Assembly: GCA_028228555.1 (NCBI GenBank)
Contig: JAOJBP010000007.1
Location: forward strand, 1 to 64,000
Direction of reading: 5' to 3'
DNA: 64,000 bases
From: Candidatus Thioglobus sp.
GTDB taxonomy: Bacteria > Pseudomonadota > Gammaproteobacteria > PS1 > Pseudothioglobaceae
Shown: one piece after another, positions 40,217-48,584 of the stretch
Layout of the letters: the number at the start of each line of letters is the position of its first letter
How positions within the stretch are numbered: the first letter of the stretch is position 1
Notes under the pieces: model-generated
What the model saw: only the letters and a program-made list of their open reading frames with translations
Told to the model about the DNA's origin: nothing
The model's database searches: none
Translations under genes and position numbers: made by a program

Positions 40217-41683
40217 ATGATATATCAAGATTTAAGAGAGTTTATTACTGAGCTTGAAAAGCGAGGTGAACTAAAACGCATCACTACCCAAGTAGATGCG
40301 AATTTAGAAATTACTGAGATTTGTCGACGTACGCTTGACAAAAAAGGCCCTGCCTTATTATTTGAAAATGTCAAAGGTTCAAATATTCCTGTCTTGGCTA
40401 ACTTATTTGGCACCACAGGTCGGGTTGCCTCAGCAATGGGTCAAGAAGATTTAGCAGCCCTTAGAGAGTTGGGTAAATTATTAGCCGAGCTAAAACAACC
40501 TGAGCCACCTAAAGGTTTAAAAGATGCTTTTGAGAAGCTACCCACTCTCAAAAAAGTTTTAAATATGCCGGTTAAGCTGGTTAAAAAAGGACAGTGTCAA
40601 GAGGTTATTATTGAAGGGAATGATGTAGATTTATCCACCTTACCAATTCAAACATGTTGGCCAGGGGATGTTGCCCCTCTTATAACCTGGGGATTAACCA
40701 TTACCAGAGGCCCCTTAAAAAAACGCCAAAATTTAGGCATATATCGCCAGCAAGTGATTGGCAAAAACAAGCTAATTATGCGCTGGCTATCGCATCGTGG
40801 TGGCGCACTAGATTTTAAAGATTGGTGTGATAAAAATCCAGGTCAGCCATATCCAGTTGCTGTGGCCATTGGCGCTGATCCTGCCACCACATTGGCAGCA
40901 GTGACACCCATTCCTGACAGTCTAAGTGAATATGGCTTTGCCGGCTTATTGCGTGGCAAAAAAACCAAAGTATGCACCTGTATTGGTAATGATTTACAAG
41001 TACCAGAAAACGCTGAAATTATTCTTGAAGGCGTAATTTATCCAGATGAAATGGCTGATGAAGGCCCTTATGGTGATCACACTGGATATTACAATGAGGT
41101 TGAAAGATTCCCGGTTTTTACTGTTGAGCGTATCACTCATCGCAAAAATCCAATTTATCATTCGACTTACACTGGTAAGCCGATAGATGAGCCTGCCATT
41201 TTAGGTGTGGCACTTAATGAAGTTTTTGTGCCACTATTGCAACAGCAATATCCAGAAATTACAGATTTTTATCTACCACCAGAGGCTTGTTCATATCGTA
41301 TGGCTGTTGTTAGTATCAAGAAGCAATATCCTGGTCATGCTAAGCGAGTAATGATGGGAGTTTGGTCATTCTTACGCCAATTTATGTATACCAAGTTTGT
41401 TATTATTGTAGATGATGATATTGATGTAAAAGATTGGAAAGAAGTCATCTGGGCAATGACAACACGCGTTGATCCAATACGCGATACCACGCTCATTGAC
41501 AACACACCAATCGATTATCTTGATTTCGCCTCCCCTGTTTCTGGCCTAGGTTCCAAAATGGGCATTGATGCCACCAACAAACTTCCTGGTGAGACTGATC
41601 GAGAATGGGGTACACCTATTGTGATGAATAATGATGTCATTCAAAGAGTTGATGACATTTGGCAAGCGTTGGAAATTGACTAA
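40217..41683 (+). CDS. ubiD: 4-hydroxy-3-polyprenylbenzoate decarboxylase
   Basis: Prenylated-FMN-dependent decarboxylase of ubiquinone synthesis. N-terminal [22 protein letters not shown] and the catalytic region [19 protein letters not shown], with [17 protein letters not shown] near the C-terminus, are diagnostic. 488 residues, near E. coli 497. The cofactor maker UbiX is not in the window. It shares a strand with dnaQ (16-base gap) and is followed by the tRNA cluster. Confidence 0.97.
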   Translation: MIYQDLREFITELEKRGELKRITTQVDANLEITEICRRTLDKKGPALLFENVKGSNIPVLANLFGTTGRVASAMGQEDLAALRELGKLLAELKQPEPPKGLKDAFEKLPTLKKVLNMPVKLVKKGQCQEVIIEGNDVDLSTLPIQTCWPGDVAPLITWGLTITRGPLKKRQNLGIYRQQVIGKNKLIMRWLSHRGGALDFKDWCDKNPGQPYPVAVAIGADPATTLAAVTPIPDSLSEYGFAGLLRGKKTKVCTCIGNDLQVPENAEIILEGVIYPDEMADEGPYGDHTGYYNEVERFPVFTVERITHRKNPIYHSTYTGKPIDEPAILGVALNEVFVPLLQQQYPEITDFYLPPEACSYRMAVVSIKKQYPGHAKRVMMGVWSFLRQFMYTKFVIIVDDDIDVKDWKEVIWAMTTRVDPIRDTTLIDNTPIDYLDFASPVSGLGSKMGIDATNKLPGETDREWGTPIVMNNDVIQRVDDIWQALEID

Positions 41684-41708
41684 TTACAAAAAATCCTAAA
41701 TTTAGCCA

Positions 41709-41736
41709 TTTACAATTCAGTTTAACAAAGTATAAT
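41709..41736 (+). promoter_or_regulatory. Promoter of the tRNA-Pro/Arg/His cluster
   Basis: TTTACA (41709-41714) and a perfect TATAAT (41731-41736) with a 16-base spacer, ending ten bases before tRNA-Pro. Confidence 0.8.
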
Positions 41737-41746
41737 TCTTTTTTTT

Positions 41747-41823
41747 CGGAGTATAGCGCAGTTTGGTAGCGTACCTGGTTTGGGACCAGGTGGTCGGGGG
41801 TTCAAATCCCTCTACTCCGACCA
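41747..41823 (+). tRNA. tRNA-Pro (anticodon TGG)
   Basis: Acceptor arms CGGAGTA and TACTCCG pair; the anticodon stem CCTGG/CCAGG encloses loop TTTGGGA with anticodon TGG; the T loop is GTTCAAATC. A genomic CCA follows the discriminator A. Confidence 0.97.
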
Positions 41824-41858
41824 AAATTATAAATAGCACTATGTTAGTACTATTTTTT

Positions 41859-41935
41859 GCGCCCTTAGCTCAGCTGGATAGAGCAACGGCCTTCTAAGCC
41901 GTAGGCCTCAGGTTCGAATCCTGAAGGGCGCACCA
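41859..41935 (+). tRNA. tRNA-Arg (anticodon TCT)
   Basis: Acceptor GCGCCCT pairs with AGGGCGC; anticodon stem ACGGC/GCCGT encloses CTTCTAA, anticodon TCT; T loop GTTCGAATC. Encoded CCA. Reads AGA/AGG codons, which are frequent in this AT-rich genome. Confidence 0.97.
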
Positions 41936-41941
41936 TATTAT

Positions 41942-42018
41942 GGCGGGAATAGCTCAGTTGGTAGAGCCCTGGATTGTGATTCCGGTGGTCGCGGGTTCGA
42001 GCCCCGTTTCTCGCCCCA
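41942..42018 (+). tRNA. tRNA-His (anticodon GTG)
   Basis: Begins with the extra G(-1) opposite C73, the His identity element. Anticodon loop contains TTGTGAT (anticodon GTG); T loop GTTCGAGCC; encoded CCA. Acceptor GCGGGAA pairs with TTCTCGC with one G-T pair. Confidence 0.97.
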
Positions 42019-42026
42019 CTACTCTT

Positions 42027-42045
42027 AAGGGTTTTCACCCTTTTT
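42027..42045 (+). terminator. Rho-independent terminator of the tRNA cluster
   Basis: Six-base stem AAGGGT/ACCCTT with a TTTC loop, followed by further T, nine bases after tRNA-His. From here to 42292 the sequence is AT-rich, with no gene or structure I can support. Confidence 0.75.
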
Positions 42046-42292
42046 CAATTTTCTGATTACTATTTAAGTAACCTATGTATAACCACATGGGAGAGAATTT
42101 TGCCGTTTACACAAAAGCTTAACTGTGCAAATATAGGTCTTGATATTGAATTGATTTACGAGTAAAGTAATGGCAAGAAAGATTTACTTGGTATAGGTAT
42201 ATTTATAGTTATAAAAATAAGATCGACTGGGCTAAAAAAATGTATAGCAAATACTACTACCCTTTAACATATCACTTAGCGCATAATAAATA

Positions 42293-42406
42293 ATGGAAAT
42301 TCTAGCGGGAATATTTTTAATTTTAATGGTGGCATTTGCAGTGATTTCTTATCCAATGATTTTGGCAGCTAGGAATGCCAAGAAGCAAGCCAAAGAAGAG
42401 GAATAA
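42293..42406 (+). CDS. Small single-helix membrane protein (37 residues)
   Basis: Short frame starting MEILAGIFLILMVAFAVISY: one hydrophobic helix (residues 3-25), then a strongly charged tail RNAKKQAKEEE. The layout (helix then alternating basic and acidic residues) looks like a real small inner-membrane protein with the tail in the cytoplasm. It ends two bases before the Sel1-repeat gene start, suggesting cotranslation. No clear ribosome site and no family recognised. Confidence 0.55.
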   Translation: MEILAGIFLILMVAFAVISYPMILAARNAKKQAKEEE

Positions 42407-42408
42407 TT

Positions 42409-42723
42409 ATGAAGATATTATTACTAACTCTATTTCTATCATTTAGTTCTATTGGGGTTTCTTATGCTGACTTTCAAAATGGAATGAATGCTTTTGATAA
42501 AGGTGAATATAAGGTCGCACTTAAAGAATTTAAACCTTTAGCTAATCGTGGTGATATTGATGCACAATATATTTTAGGTGTTATGTATGACGATGGAAAA
42601 GGTGTAACTAAAGATAATCAACAAGCAATTAAATGGTATCGTAAAGCTGCCGACCAAGGTGATATTGATGCGCAAAATAATTTAGATGCAATTTATGAAA
42701 TTGTAGTATGTAGTGCATCATGA
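42409..42723 (+). CDS. Secreted short Sel1-repeat protein
   Basis: 104 residues with a signal peptide (MKILLLTLFLSFSSIGVSYA, cleavage before DFQNG). Then a TPR/Sel1 pattern: NAFDKGEYKVALKEFKPLANRGDIDAQYILGVMYDDGKGV and QQAIKWYRKAADQGDIDAQNNL. The third unit breaks off after LDAIYEIVV, where family members continue GNGKGV-like; the last residues (CSAS) are unlike a Sel1 unit, so the gene may be a 3'-truncated remnant of a longer array. Probably periplasmic and protein-binding. Confidence 0.8.
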   Translation: MKILLLTLFLSFSSIGVSYADFQNGMNAFDKGEYKVALKEFKPLANRGDIDAQYILGVMYDDGKGVTKDNQQAIKWYRKAADQGDIDAQNNLDAIYEIVVCSAS

Positions 42724-42805
42724 TAGATAATCTTTAAGTATTTTGTTACGAATATCTATACTAGATATATATTTGTGTGTAGATTGATTAGAATTTACTT
42801 GCGAT

Positions 42806-43702
42806 CTACTTAAGTCTATCTGAAACAAAGTCAATAAAACTTTTCACTTTAGCAGGCATATATTGTCTACTTGGATACACGATAAATACGTCGATTACAA
42901 TAGGCTGATAATCACCAAATAATTCTATCAATTCACCTTTTTTAATTTCTTCTCTTAGGTTGAACAGTGGTAATCTAGTGATACCTTGGCCTGCTATGCA
43001 TAATTCTAATGCCATTTGCTCATTGTTAGTCAATGTATGGCTTTTAATTGTCGCCCTGGTCTCTATCTTTGTTTTGGAACTTATATAGCGCCAAATATTG
43101 TATTGTGGAATATGGTTAAGGCCAATTGTTTTATGCTTACTAAGATCTTTTGGGTGAACTGGGGAGCCGTATTTTTCTAAATATTTTGGAGAGGCAAGTG
43201 TTGCTAGTTTGGAAGAATAAATTTTTCGACTGATAAGATTTGAGTCTTCTAGTTTAATTGCACCTCGAAATACCAAATTAAAGCCTTCGCCAACGACATC
43301 AACATATCTACCTTCTAAATCTAACTCTATATTTACTTTAGGGTATTTATCCATGTATTCTAATATTAATGGCTGTAGCTTATATATCCCAAAACTTACT
43401 GGACAGCTTATTTTTAAATTACCTTGCGGCTCCAGCCGTTGCCCTTCAAGTTGTTGCTCTACTGTTTTCGCCTCATTAATAATATTTACACATTGGCGGT
43501 AATATAATTCACCTTCTGGGGTGAGACTTATTGTTCGAGTCGTTCTATTTAATAACAATACACCGAGCCTGGATTCAAGCCTGTTAATTACTTTACTTAA
43601 GTGAGAAGTACTATGTCCTGAGAGTCTTGCAGCGCTAGAAAATCCGTTGCTATCAACAACCATTGTAAATATCACCATTCCATCTAATATTTTGGCGTTC
43701 AT
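42806..43702 (-). CDS. LysR-family transcriptional regulator
   Basis: 298 residues. N-terminal helix-turn-helix: FTMVVDSNGFSSAARLSGHSTSHLSKVINRLESRLGVLLLNRTTR is the usual LysR pattern, followed by a substrate-binding domain from about residue 90 (GNLKISCPVSFG). It most resembles the CrgA/AaeR-like subgroup with NRTTRTISLTPEGELYY. It diverges from the CDGSH-DoxX pair 108 bases away, the classic position for a LysR regulator of that pair; ligand unknown. Confidence 0.93.
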   Translation of the reverse strand: MNAKILDGMVIFTMVVDSNGFSSAARLSGHSTSHLSKVINRLESRLGVLLLNRTTRTISLTPEGELYYRQCVNIINEAKTVEQQLEGQRLEPQGNLKISCPVSFGIYKLQPLILEYMDKYPKVNIELDLEGRYVDVVGEGFNLVFRGAIKLEDSNLISRKIYSSKLATLASPKYLEKYGSPVHPKDLSKHKTIGLNHIPQYNIWRYISSKTKIETRATIKSHTLTNNEQMALELCIAGQGITRLPLFNLREEIKKGELIELFGDYQPIVIDVFIVYPSRQYMPAKVKSFIDFVSDRLK

Positions 43703-43810
43703 AAGATGGTTTTATTAAAAGTCATATGGAAATAGTAAATGATAAATATAGTATTAATAGTCAATTTTATACAATATATAATGTTTGCTCTTACTTAAAA
43801 AGGAAATATA

Positions 43811-44050
43811 ATGAAAAATGTAATGAATTCTAATGATCAGCCTTATGTTGTTGATATATCTGCAAACGAAACGAAATATATTTGTCAGTGCGGTAAGACT
43901 AGCACCCCACCATACTGCGATGGCACTCATCAAGGCAGTGATATTGAGCCATTAGCATATACAGCTAATGTAGATGAGCAGCTATATATTTGTGGCTGTG
44001 GAAAGTCTGCTGGAAAGCCTTTTTGTGATGGCTCTCATCAGACGATTTAA
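43811..44050 (+). CDS. Dual CDGSH iron-sulfur domain protein
   Basis: 79 residues carrying two CDGSH motifs, each C-x-C-x2-(S/T)-x3-P-x-C-D-G-x-H: YICQCGKTSTPPYCDGTH (about residues 27-44) and YICGCGKSAGKPFCDGSH (about 59-76). Each binds a [2Fe-2S] cluster with three Cys and one His, as in mitoNEET-like proteins. A redox or electron-transfer role is likely. Followed 34 bases later by a DoxX gene; LysR diverges upstream. An AAGGA ribosome site is present. Confidence 0.95.
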   Translation: MKNVMNSNDQPYVVDISANETKYICQCGKTSTPPYCDGTHQGSDIEPLAYTANVDEQLYICGCGKSAGKPFCDGSHQTI

Positions 44051-44084
44051 AATATTTTATAAAAAATAAAAAAAGGAGAATTAT

Positions 44085-44462
44085 ATGGATGACCAGGCAA
44101 AATTATTACTAAGAATAACTGTTGGATTTACCATGTTATTTCATGGTATCGCTAAATTTAATGGTATTGGTTTTATTAGTGGAACACTAGCTGGAATTGG
44201 ACTGCCAGAGATTATCGCAAATGGCGTGTATATTGGTGAAGTGCTCGCACCATTAATGGTTATTGTTGGATTTTATACTCGAATTGGTGGATGGTTGATG
44301 GCTATCAATATGCTTTTTGCAATTGGCTTGATGCACTCTCAACAAATATTCACATTAACAGAACAAGGCGCTTGGGCTATTGAATTACAAGTTTTGTATC
44401 TATCAGCAGCTGTAGTAATTGCTTTGCTAGGTAGTGGAAAGTTTGCACTAAAAGCTGACTAA
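44085..44462 (+). CDS. DoxX-family membrane protein
   Basis: 125 residues with four hydrophobic helices. LLLRITVGFTMLFHGIAKFNG and YIGEVLAPLMVIVGFYTRIGGWLMAINML are the DoxX pattern. Members are linked to quinone- or thiol-based redox stress responses, though biochemical roles are poorly known. A GGAG ribosome site precedes the ATG. Probably cotranscribed with the CDGSH gene and controlled by the divergent LysR protein. Confidence 0.9.
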   Translation: MDDQAKLLLRITVGFTMLFHGIAKFNGIGFISGTLAGIGLPEIIANGVYIGEVLAPLMVIVGFYTRIGGWLMAINMLFAIGLMHSQQIFTLTEQGAWAIELQVLYLSAAVVIALLGSGKFALKAD

Positions 44463-44540
44463 TATTTAAAAGAGTAAGTGGTCATGATATTGTTAATAAT
44501 ATAGCAACTATCGACTTTTTAATCTTTATTAAGAATATTA

Positions 44541-44564
44541 AAAAAGGTGCTTAGGCGCCTTTTT
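44541..44564 (+). terminator. Rho-independent terminator after DoxX
   Basis: Stem AAAAAGGTGC / GCGCCTTTTT (one T-G pair) around a TTAG loop, followed by T, 78 bases after the DoxX stop. May also serve the minus strand. Confidence 0.88.
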
Positions 44565-44635
44565 TAACGCCCATAATAAGTTGATTTGTGAATATAATGA
44601 TTGGAAAAATAAACTAACGCAAGCGGGAGTAAGCT

Positions 44636-44794
44636 ATGGATTCAAGAGTAGAAGTAACAGATATTAAAATGCCATTTTTCTCAATGGTATGGTTCATGGT
44701 TAAATGGGCGGTAGCATCAATTCCGGCGATTATAATCTTGTGGTTTTTGTTTATGTTGTTTGGTGGTTTAATGGGTGGCTTTTCTCGTTATTAA
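44636..44794 (+). CDS. Small membrane protein (52 residues)
   Basis: Frame starting MDSRVEVTDIKMPFFSMVWF, with a GGGAG ribosome site seven bases ahead. A polar N-terminus leads into an amphipathic/hydrophobic stretch and one strong helix (about 25-48) rich in Gly, Phe and Leu, ending GGFSRY. Convergent with grxC, 24 bases away. No named family, but the ribosome site and composition support a real gene. Confidence 0.7.
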   Translation: MDSRVEVTDIKMPFFSMVWFMVKWAVASIPAIIILWFLFMLFGGLMGGFSRY

Positions 44795-44818
44795 CAAACA
44801 CCTTAAGCTTAGCAATTT

Positions 44819-45067
44819 TTAAGTTTCTATACCCATCTCGCGCAACATTAAATACGCTTCAAGATCATCACATCCACCCACATGCCTATCCGCTATGAAT
44901 ACTTGTGGGTAAGTAAGTTCGTCAGGTGCCATACTAAGCATATCGTCATTTTTCCATTTGATTTCATCAACTAAACGAACCTCATATTTAATACCCTGCT
45001 CATCTAGCATCTTTTTTGCTCGGCTACAATATGAGCAATTAGGTTTAGTCCAGATAATATTTTTCAT
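44819..45067 (-). CDS. grxC: Glutaredoxin (dithiol, GrxC type)
   Basis: 82-residue cytoplasmic thiol-disulfide oxidoreductase. Active site CSYC in TKPNCSYCSRAKKML; glutathione-binding TYPQVFIADRHVGGCDDLEAY. I start at the ATG at 45067 (MKNIIWTKPN); an open extension of 27 codons upstream covers the end of hslO and is not glutaredoxin-like. Ten bases after the hslO stop, so transcribed with that chaperone as a redox pair. Confidence 0.93.
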   Translation of the reverse strand: MKNIIWTKPNCSYCSRAKKMLDEQGIKYEVRLVDEIKWKNDDMLSMAPDELTYPQVFIADRHVGGCDDLEAYLMLREMGIET

Positions 45068-45077
45068 TGTTAATCCT

Positions 45078-45920
45078 TTAAGAATTAGTCGCAAAAATTC
45101 GATTAACATCTTGCTCATCAAAAAATAAATGCTCGTTGCAAATCTCATTATGTATGGCTATTTCTCCGCGTTCTTTGAGTAAGTCACGCGCATCTTGTTC
45201 ACCTAAATCATAGATGATTTTTTCAAACCGCTCTTTGTTTTGCTCACATTCATAGTCAACCCAATCAGCATTAAATAACTGTAAAGTCTCTTCATGAAAT
45301 AAACGATGTAGCAAGGACTCTGCATCTAAATTATTTAATTCGTTTTCTGTAATGGTGTCAGATAAAGCTCCAACCCTATGCCAGCCCTCAGAATCATGCT
45401 GATCTGCCTCTGGCATTTTTTGTAACAACATAGCGCAAAGATTTTCCTGGGTTGAACTAACCCACAATCTAGACTCTAATTGCTCTGATTGAAAAAAGTA
45501 ATCTTCAAAAGTTGCTATTAAACCTTTTTGGTTTATAGGTACTAACGATTGAAAGCTATGGTCGGTTTGAGAATTGTACAAAGTGGCAACAATCTGGCCT
45601 TTGCCTAAAATTTTATCCAAAGCGTCTTCCTCTTCAATAGCACCATCTGATCTAACCATACCGCGGATTTTAAGATCACTGGTTACCTCAACTAATAATA
45701 AACTGACAATACCACTACCTTGAACTTGCAAAGTAAGCTTACCCTCGTGTTTAATGCCATTAGCCAAAAAGATAGCCAAAGCGCTAAGTTCTCCAAATAA
45801 TTGCCTTATAGGTAGGCTATAGCGACGATTTTGGATCATATCTTGCCATGTATCAATGAGTGATAAATGTTGGCCGCGGATATCTAAGTCTTTAAATAAA
45901 AATCTGTTAATTGTATTCAT
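45078..45920 (-). CDS. hslO: Hsp33 chaperonin with incomplete zinc-cysteine switch
   Basis: 280 residues. N-terminal chaperone domain landmarks: DLDIRGQHLSLIDTWQ, GKLTLQVQGSG, VEVTSDLKIRGMVR and FFQSEQLESRLWV. In E. coli the C-terminal switch holds four Cys (C-x-C and C-x2-C) binding zinc. Here the first pair reads YECEQNKER (one Cys, then Gln) and the second HNEICNEH (Asn in place of the first Cys), so two of the four ligands are gone. The rest of the fold is preserved, suggesting a changed rather than dead protein. Operon with grxC; divergent from the pseudouridine synthase. Confidence 0.93.
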   Translation of the reverse strand: MNTINRFLFKDLDIRGQHLSLIDTWQDMIQNRRYSLPIRQLFGELSALAIFLANGIKHEGKLTLQVQGSGIVSLLLVEVTSDLKIRGMVRSDGAIEEEDALDKILGKGQIVATLYNSQTDHSFQSLVPINQKGLIATFEDYFFQSEQLESRLWVSSTQENLCAMLLQKMPEADQHDSEGWHRVGALSDTITENELNNLDAESLLHRLFHEETLQLFNADWVDYECEQNKERFEKIIYDLGEQDARDLLKERGEIAIHNEICNEHLFFDEQDVNRIFATNS

Positions 45921-45961
45921 AGGTATGATTTTAATTTATACCTAGGGATGCAAGTAAAAAA

Positions 45962-46777
45962 GTGATAGAAAGAAAAATGACCATTAAAGCCGATAATCAG
46001 CTCTTAATTGATGCCTTGGTCGAGGCAACTGAATTATCTAAGAAAACTCTTAAAAGTGCGCTGGATAAAGGCTGTATTTGGCTAAAAACAGACAAACAAA
46101 TTAGTCGAATCAGGCGTATTAAGAAATTATTGAACAAAGGTGATGAAGTCTTTATTTATTGGAATGAAGAAATTTTATCCTCAGTCCCTACTCAGCCAAC
46201 ATTAATACTAGATAAGAAAAGTTATAGCATTTGGTTTAAGCCTGCTGGTGTTTTTTCTCAGGGATCAAAGTGGGGAGATCATTGTTCAATAACTCGATTG
46301 GTTGAAAAGAAACTAGATCGCCCTAGCTTTTTAGTGCATAGACTTGATCGTGCAACTAGCGGGCTGATGATAGTTGCTCATTCAAAGGCTATGGCTCGAG
46401 ATTTTTCAAAACTATTTGCTGATAGGCTAATTAAAAAAACCTATCTGGCGATAGTTTCGGGTAGCTTTCCAGTTGATAAAATTAGCCTGAATGATGATAT
46501 CGATGACAAACATGCATTAAGTCATATCACCAAACTGGCAGAAAACCAAAAAAAAACACTGCTTAGTGTTCACATTGAAACAGGTAGAAAACATCAAATT
46601 AGAAAACATCTTAGTGATTTTAATTTCCCAATTATTGGCGATCGACTTTATAGTGATACAAAAAAAGATCACCTAGAAGACTTACAATTACAGGCGGTTA
46701 ATTTGGTTTTTAACTGTCCAATCGATCAACAATCAATTAACATTAAGGTATCTGAAAAAGAGCAGTTAAAACTCTAG
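45962..46777 (+). CDS. RluA-family pseudouridine synthase
   Basis: 271 residues. Motif II with the catalytic Asp is HRLDRATSGLMIVA; YLAIVSGSF and TGRKHQIRKHL-containing HIETGRKHQIRKH follow. An N-terminal S4-like RNA-binding segment (about 1-60) is shortened. It will isomerise uridines in rRNA or tRNA; which site cannot be fixed (RluA, RluC and TruC relatives share these motifs). Stands alone between divergent hslO and htpX. Start could also be the internal Met six codons later. Confidence 0.9.
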   Translation: MIERKMTIKADNQLLIDALVEATELSKKTLKSALDKGCIWLKTDKQISRIRRIKKLLNKGDEVFIYWNEEILSSVPTQPTLILDKKSYSIWFKPAGVFSQGSKWGDHCSITRLVEKKLDRPSFLVHRLDRATSGLMIVAHSKAMARDFSKLFADRLIKKTYLAIVSGSFPVDKISLNDDIDDKHALSHITKLAENQKKTLLSVHIETGRKHQIRKHLSDFNFPIIGDRLYSDTKKDHLEDLQLQAVNLVFNCPIDQQSINIKVSEKEQLKL

Positions 46778-46862
46778 CAAAGAGCATTGCAAGCCAACAG
46801 ACTTGAATCTATTAGATAATACCCATATCTAATATTCAATTATCATCGAACTAGGAGTACCT

Positions 46863-47750
46863 ATGAAAAGAATCTTTTTATTTTTAATGACTAACATTGC
46901 CATTCTTGTCTTGCTAAGCATCACTTTAAGCTTACTTGGTGTTGAGGGAATTCTAAAGGAGAATGGTTCAGATCTTGACTTACAAGCTCTACTTATTTTC
47001 TCTGCAGTATTTGGCTTTGGTGGTGCTTTTATTTCGTTATTAATTTCCAAGTGGATGGCTAAACGCATGACAGGTGCAGTTGTTATTAAATCACCTGCCA
47101 ATAACCTTGAAAAATGGCTCATTGAAACTGTTGAAAAACAAGCAAAAATAGTAGGTATTCGTATGCCTGAAGTGGCTATTTTCCCTACTGCTTCGTTGAA
47201 CGCTTTTGCTACCGGCGCAAGTAGAAATAAAGCTTTAGTAGCTGTTTCTCAAGGTTTGCTTGATACTATGAGTAAGGGTGAGATAGAGGCTGTTGTTGGT
47301 CATGAAATGAGTCACGTTGCCAATGGCGATATGGTAACGTTAACGCTCATTCAAGGAGTAGTAAATACTTTTGTTATTTTCTTCTCAAGAGTCATTGGAC
47401 ACTTTGTTGATCGTGTTATTTTAAAAAACCAACGCGGACATGGTATTGGTTATTTTATAACCACACTTTTTGCTCAAATTATACTTTCGATTTTAGCTTC
47501 GACTATTGTTATGTACGTTTCTAGAAAACGTGAATTTGTCGCTGATACTGGTGGTGCAGACTTGGCTGGCCATCAAAACATGATTGGTGCATTAAAACGC
47601 CTTGGGCAGGTTGAACCAGAAGCACTTCCTGAGCAAATGGCGGCCTTTGGTATTAATGATAAAAAAGGTTTTGCCTCATGGTTTTCATCTCACCCGCCTA
47701 TTGAAGATCGTATTGCAGCGCTTGAAGCGCGCTCAAAGGCACAAGCATAA
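46863..47750 (+). CDS. htpX: Membrane protease HtpX
   Basis: Zinc metalloprotease of the inner membrane that degrades misfolded membrane proteins. [10 protein letters not shown] holds the HExxH zinc site, with the third ligand in [14 protein letters not shown]. Hydrophobic helices at about 4-22, 38-58, 160-180 and 192-215. 295 residues, near E. coli 293. An AGGAG ribosome site precedes the ATG. Two bases before map, so co-expressed with it. Confidence 0.96.
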   Translation: MKRIFLFLMTNIAILVLLSITLSLLGVEGILKENGSDLDLQALLIFSAVFGFGGAFISLLISKWMAKRMTGAVVIKSPANNLEKWLIETVEKQAKIVGIRMPEVAIFPTASLNAFATGASRNKALVAVSQGLLDTMSKGEIEAVVGHEMSHVANGDMVTLTLIQGVVNTFVIFFSRVIGHFVDRVILKNQRGHGIGYFITTLFAQIILSILASTIVMYVSRKREFVADTGGADLAGHQNMIGALKRLGQVEPEALPEQMAAFGINDKKGFASWFSSHPPIEDRIAALEARSKAQA

Positions 47751-47752
47751 TT

Positions 47753-48529
47753 ATGGCTATTGATATTAAATCTGTTGATGAAATTGCAAAAATGCGTGTC
47801 GCTGGACGTTTAGCTGCCGATGTTTTAGATATGATTGCTCCCCATGTAAAAGCTGGAATAAGTACTGACGAGCTTGATAAAATTTGCCATGATTACATCA
47901 TTAACGAACAAGATGCTATCCCCGCTCCACTTGACTATCATGGGTTTCCAAAGTCTATCTGTACCAGCATTAACAACGTAGTTTGTCACGGTATTCCATC
48001 AGATAAGTTACTTAAAAAAGGTGATATTGTTAATATTGATATCACCGTTATTAAAGACGAATATCATGGTGATACATCCAAGATGTTTGTCATTGGCAAA
48101 GCCAGCGTTAAAGCTCAACGTATTTGTCGTGTTGCTCAAGAGTGCTTGTATATTGGTATTAAACTGGTTAAGCCAGGTCTTAAGCTGGGTGAGATTGGTA
48201 AAGCTATCGACGCACATGCTCAAAGTAATAACTATTCAATTGTGCGCGATTACTGTGGCCATGGAATTGGCCTTAAGTTTCATACAGAGCCTCAGGTTAT
48301 GCATTATGACGATGGTCATGTCGAGGATAGTCCTATTCTAGAAGAGGGTATGACATTCACCATTGAGCCTATGGTTAATATTGGTAATTTTGAGGTAGCC
48401 ACTTCCAATGTTGACGGCTGGACAGTTACCACCAAAGATCGTTCATTATCGGCCCAATGGGAGCATACAATTCTAGTCACTAAAGATGGCTATGAAATCC
48501 TTACACTTAGAGTCGAAGAGGACATCTAA
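47753..48529 (+). CDS. map: Methionine aminopeptidase, type I
   Basis: Removes initiator methionine from nascent proteins. The five metal ligands are visible: DITV, HGDTSKMF, GHGIGLKFH, FTIEPMV and QWEHTIL. 258 residues, near E. coli 264, with no N-terminal extension, so type Ia. Placed two bases after htpX rather than upstream of rpsB. Confidence 0.97.
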   Translation: MAIDIKSVDEIAKMRVAGRLAADVLDMIAPHVKAGISTDELDKICHDYIINEQDAIPAPLDYHGFPKSICTSINNVVCHGIPSDKLLKKGDIVNIDITVIKDEYHGDTSKMFVIGKASVKAQRICRVAQECLYIGIKLVKPGLKLGEIGKAIDAHAQSNNYSIVRDYCGHGIGLKFHTEPQVMHYDDGHVEDSPILEEGMTFTIEPMVNIGNFEVATSNVDGWTVTTKDRSLSAQWEHTILVTKDGYEILTLRVEEDI

Positions 48530-48584
48530 TCTCGTAGTTGATTATGCTAAAATAAGTGTTTTTATTGTCATCTCAATCTAAGCA

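Noticed and set aside
42046-42292. Possible gene remnant between the tRNA cluster and the small membrane protein
   Set aside because: Short frames exist but none keeps a recognisable motif over more than about 30 codons.
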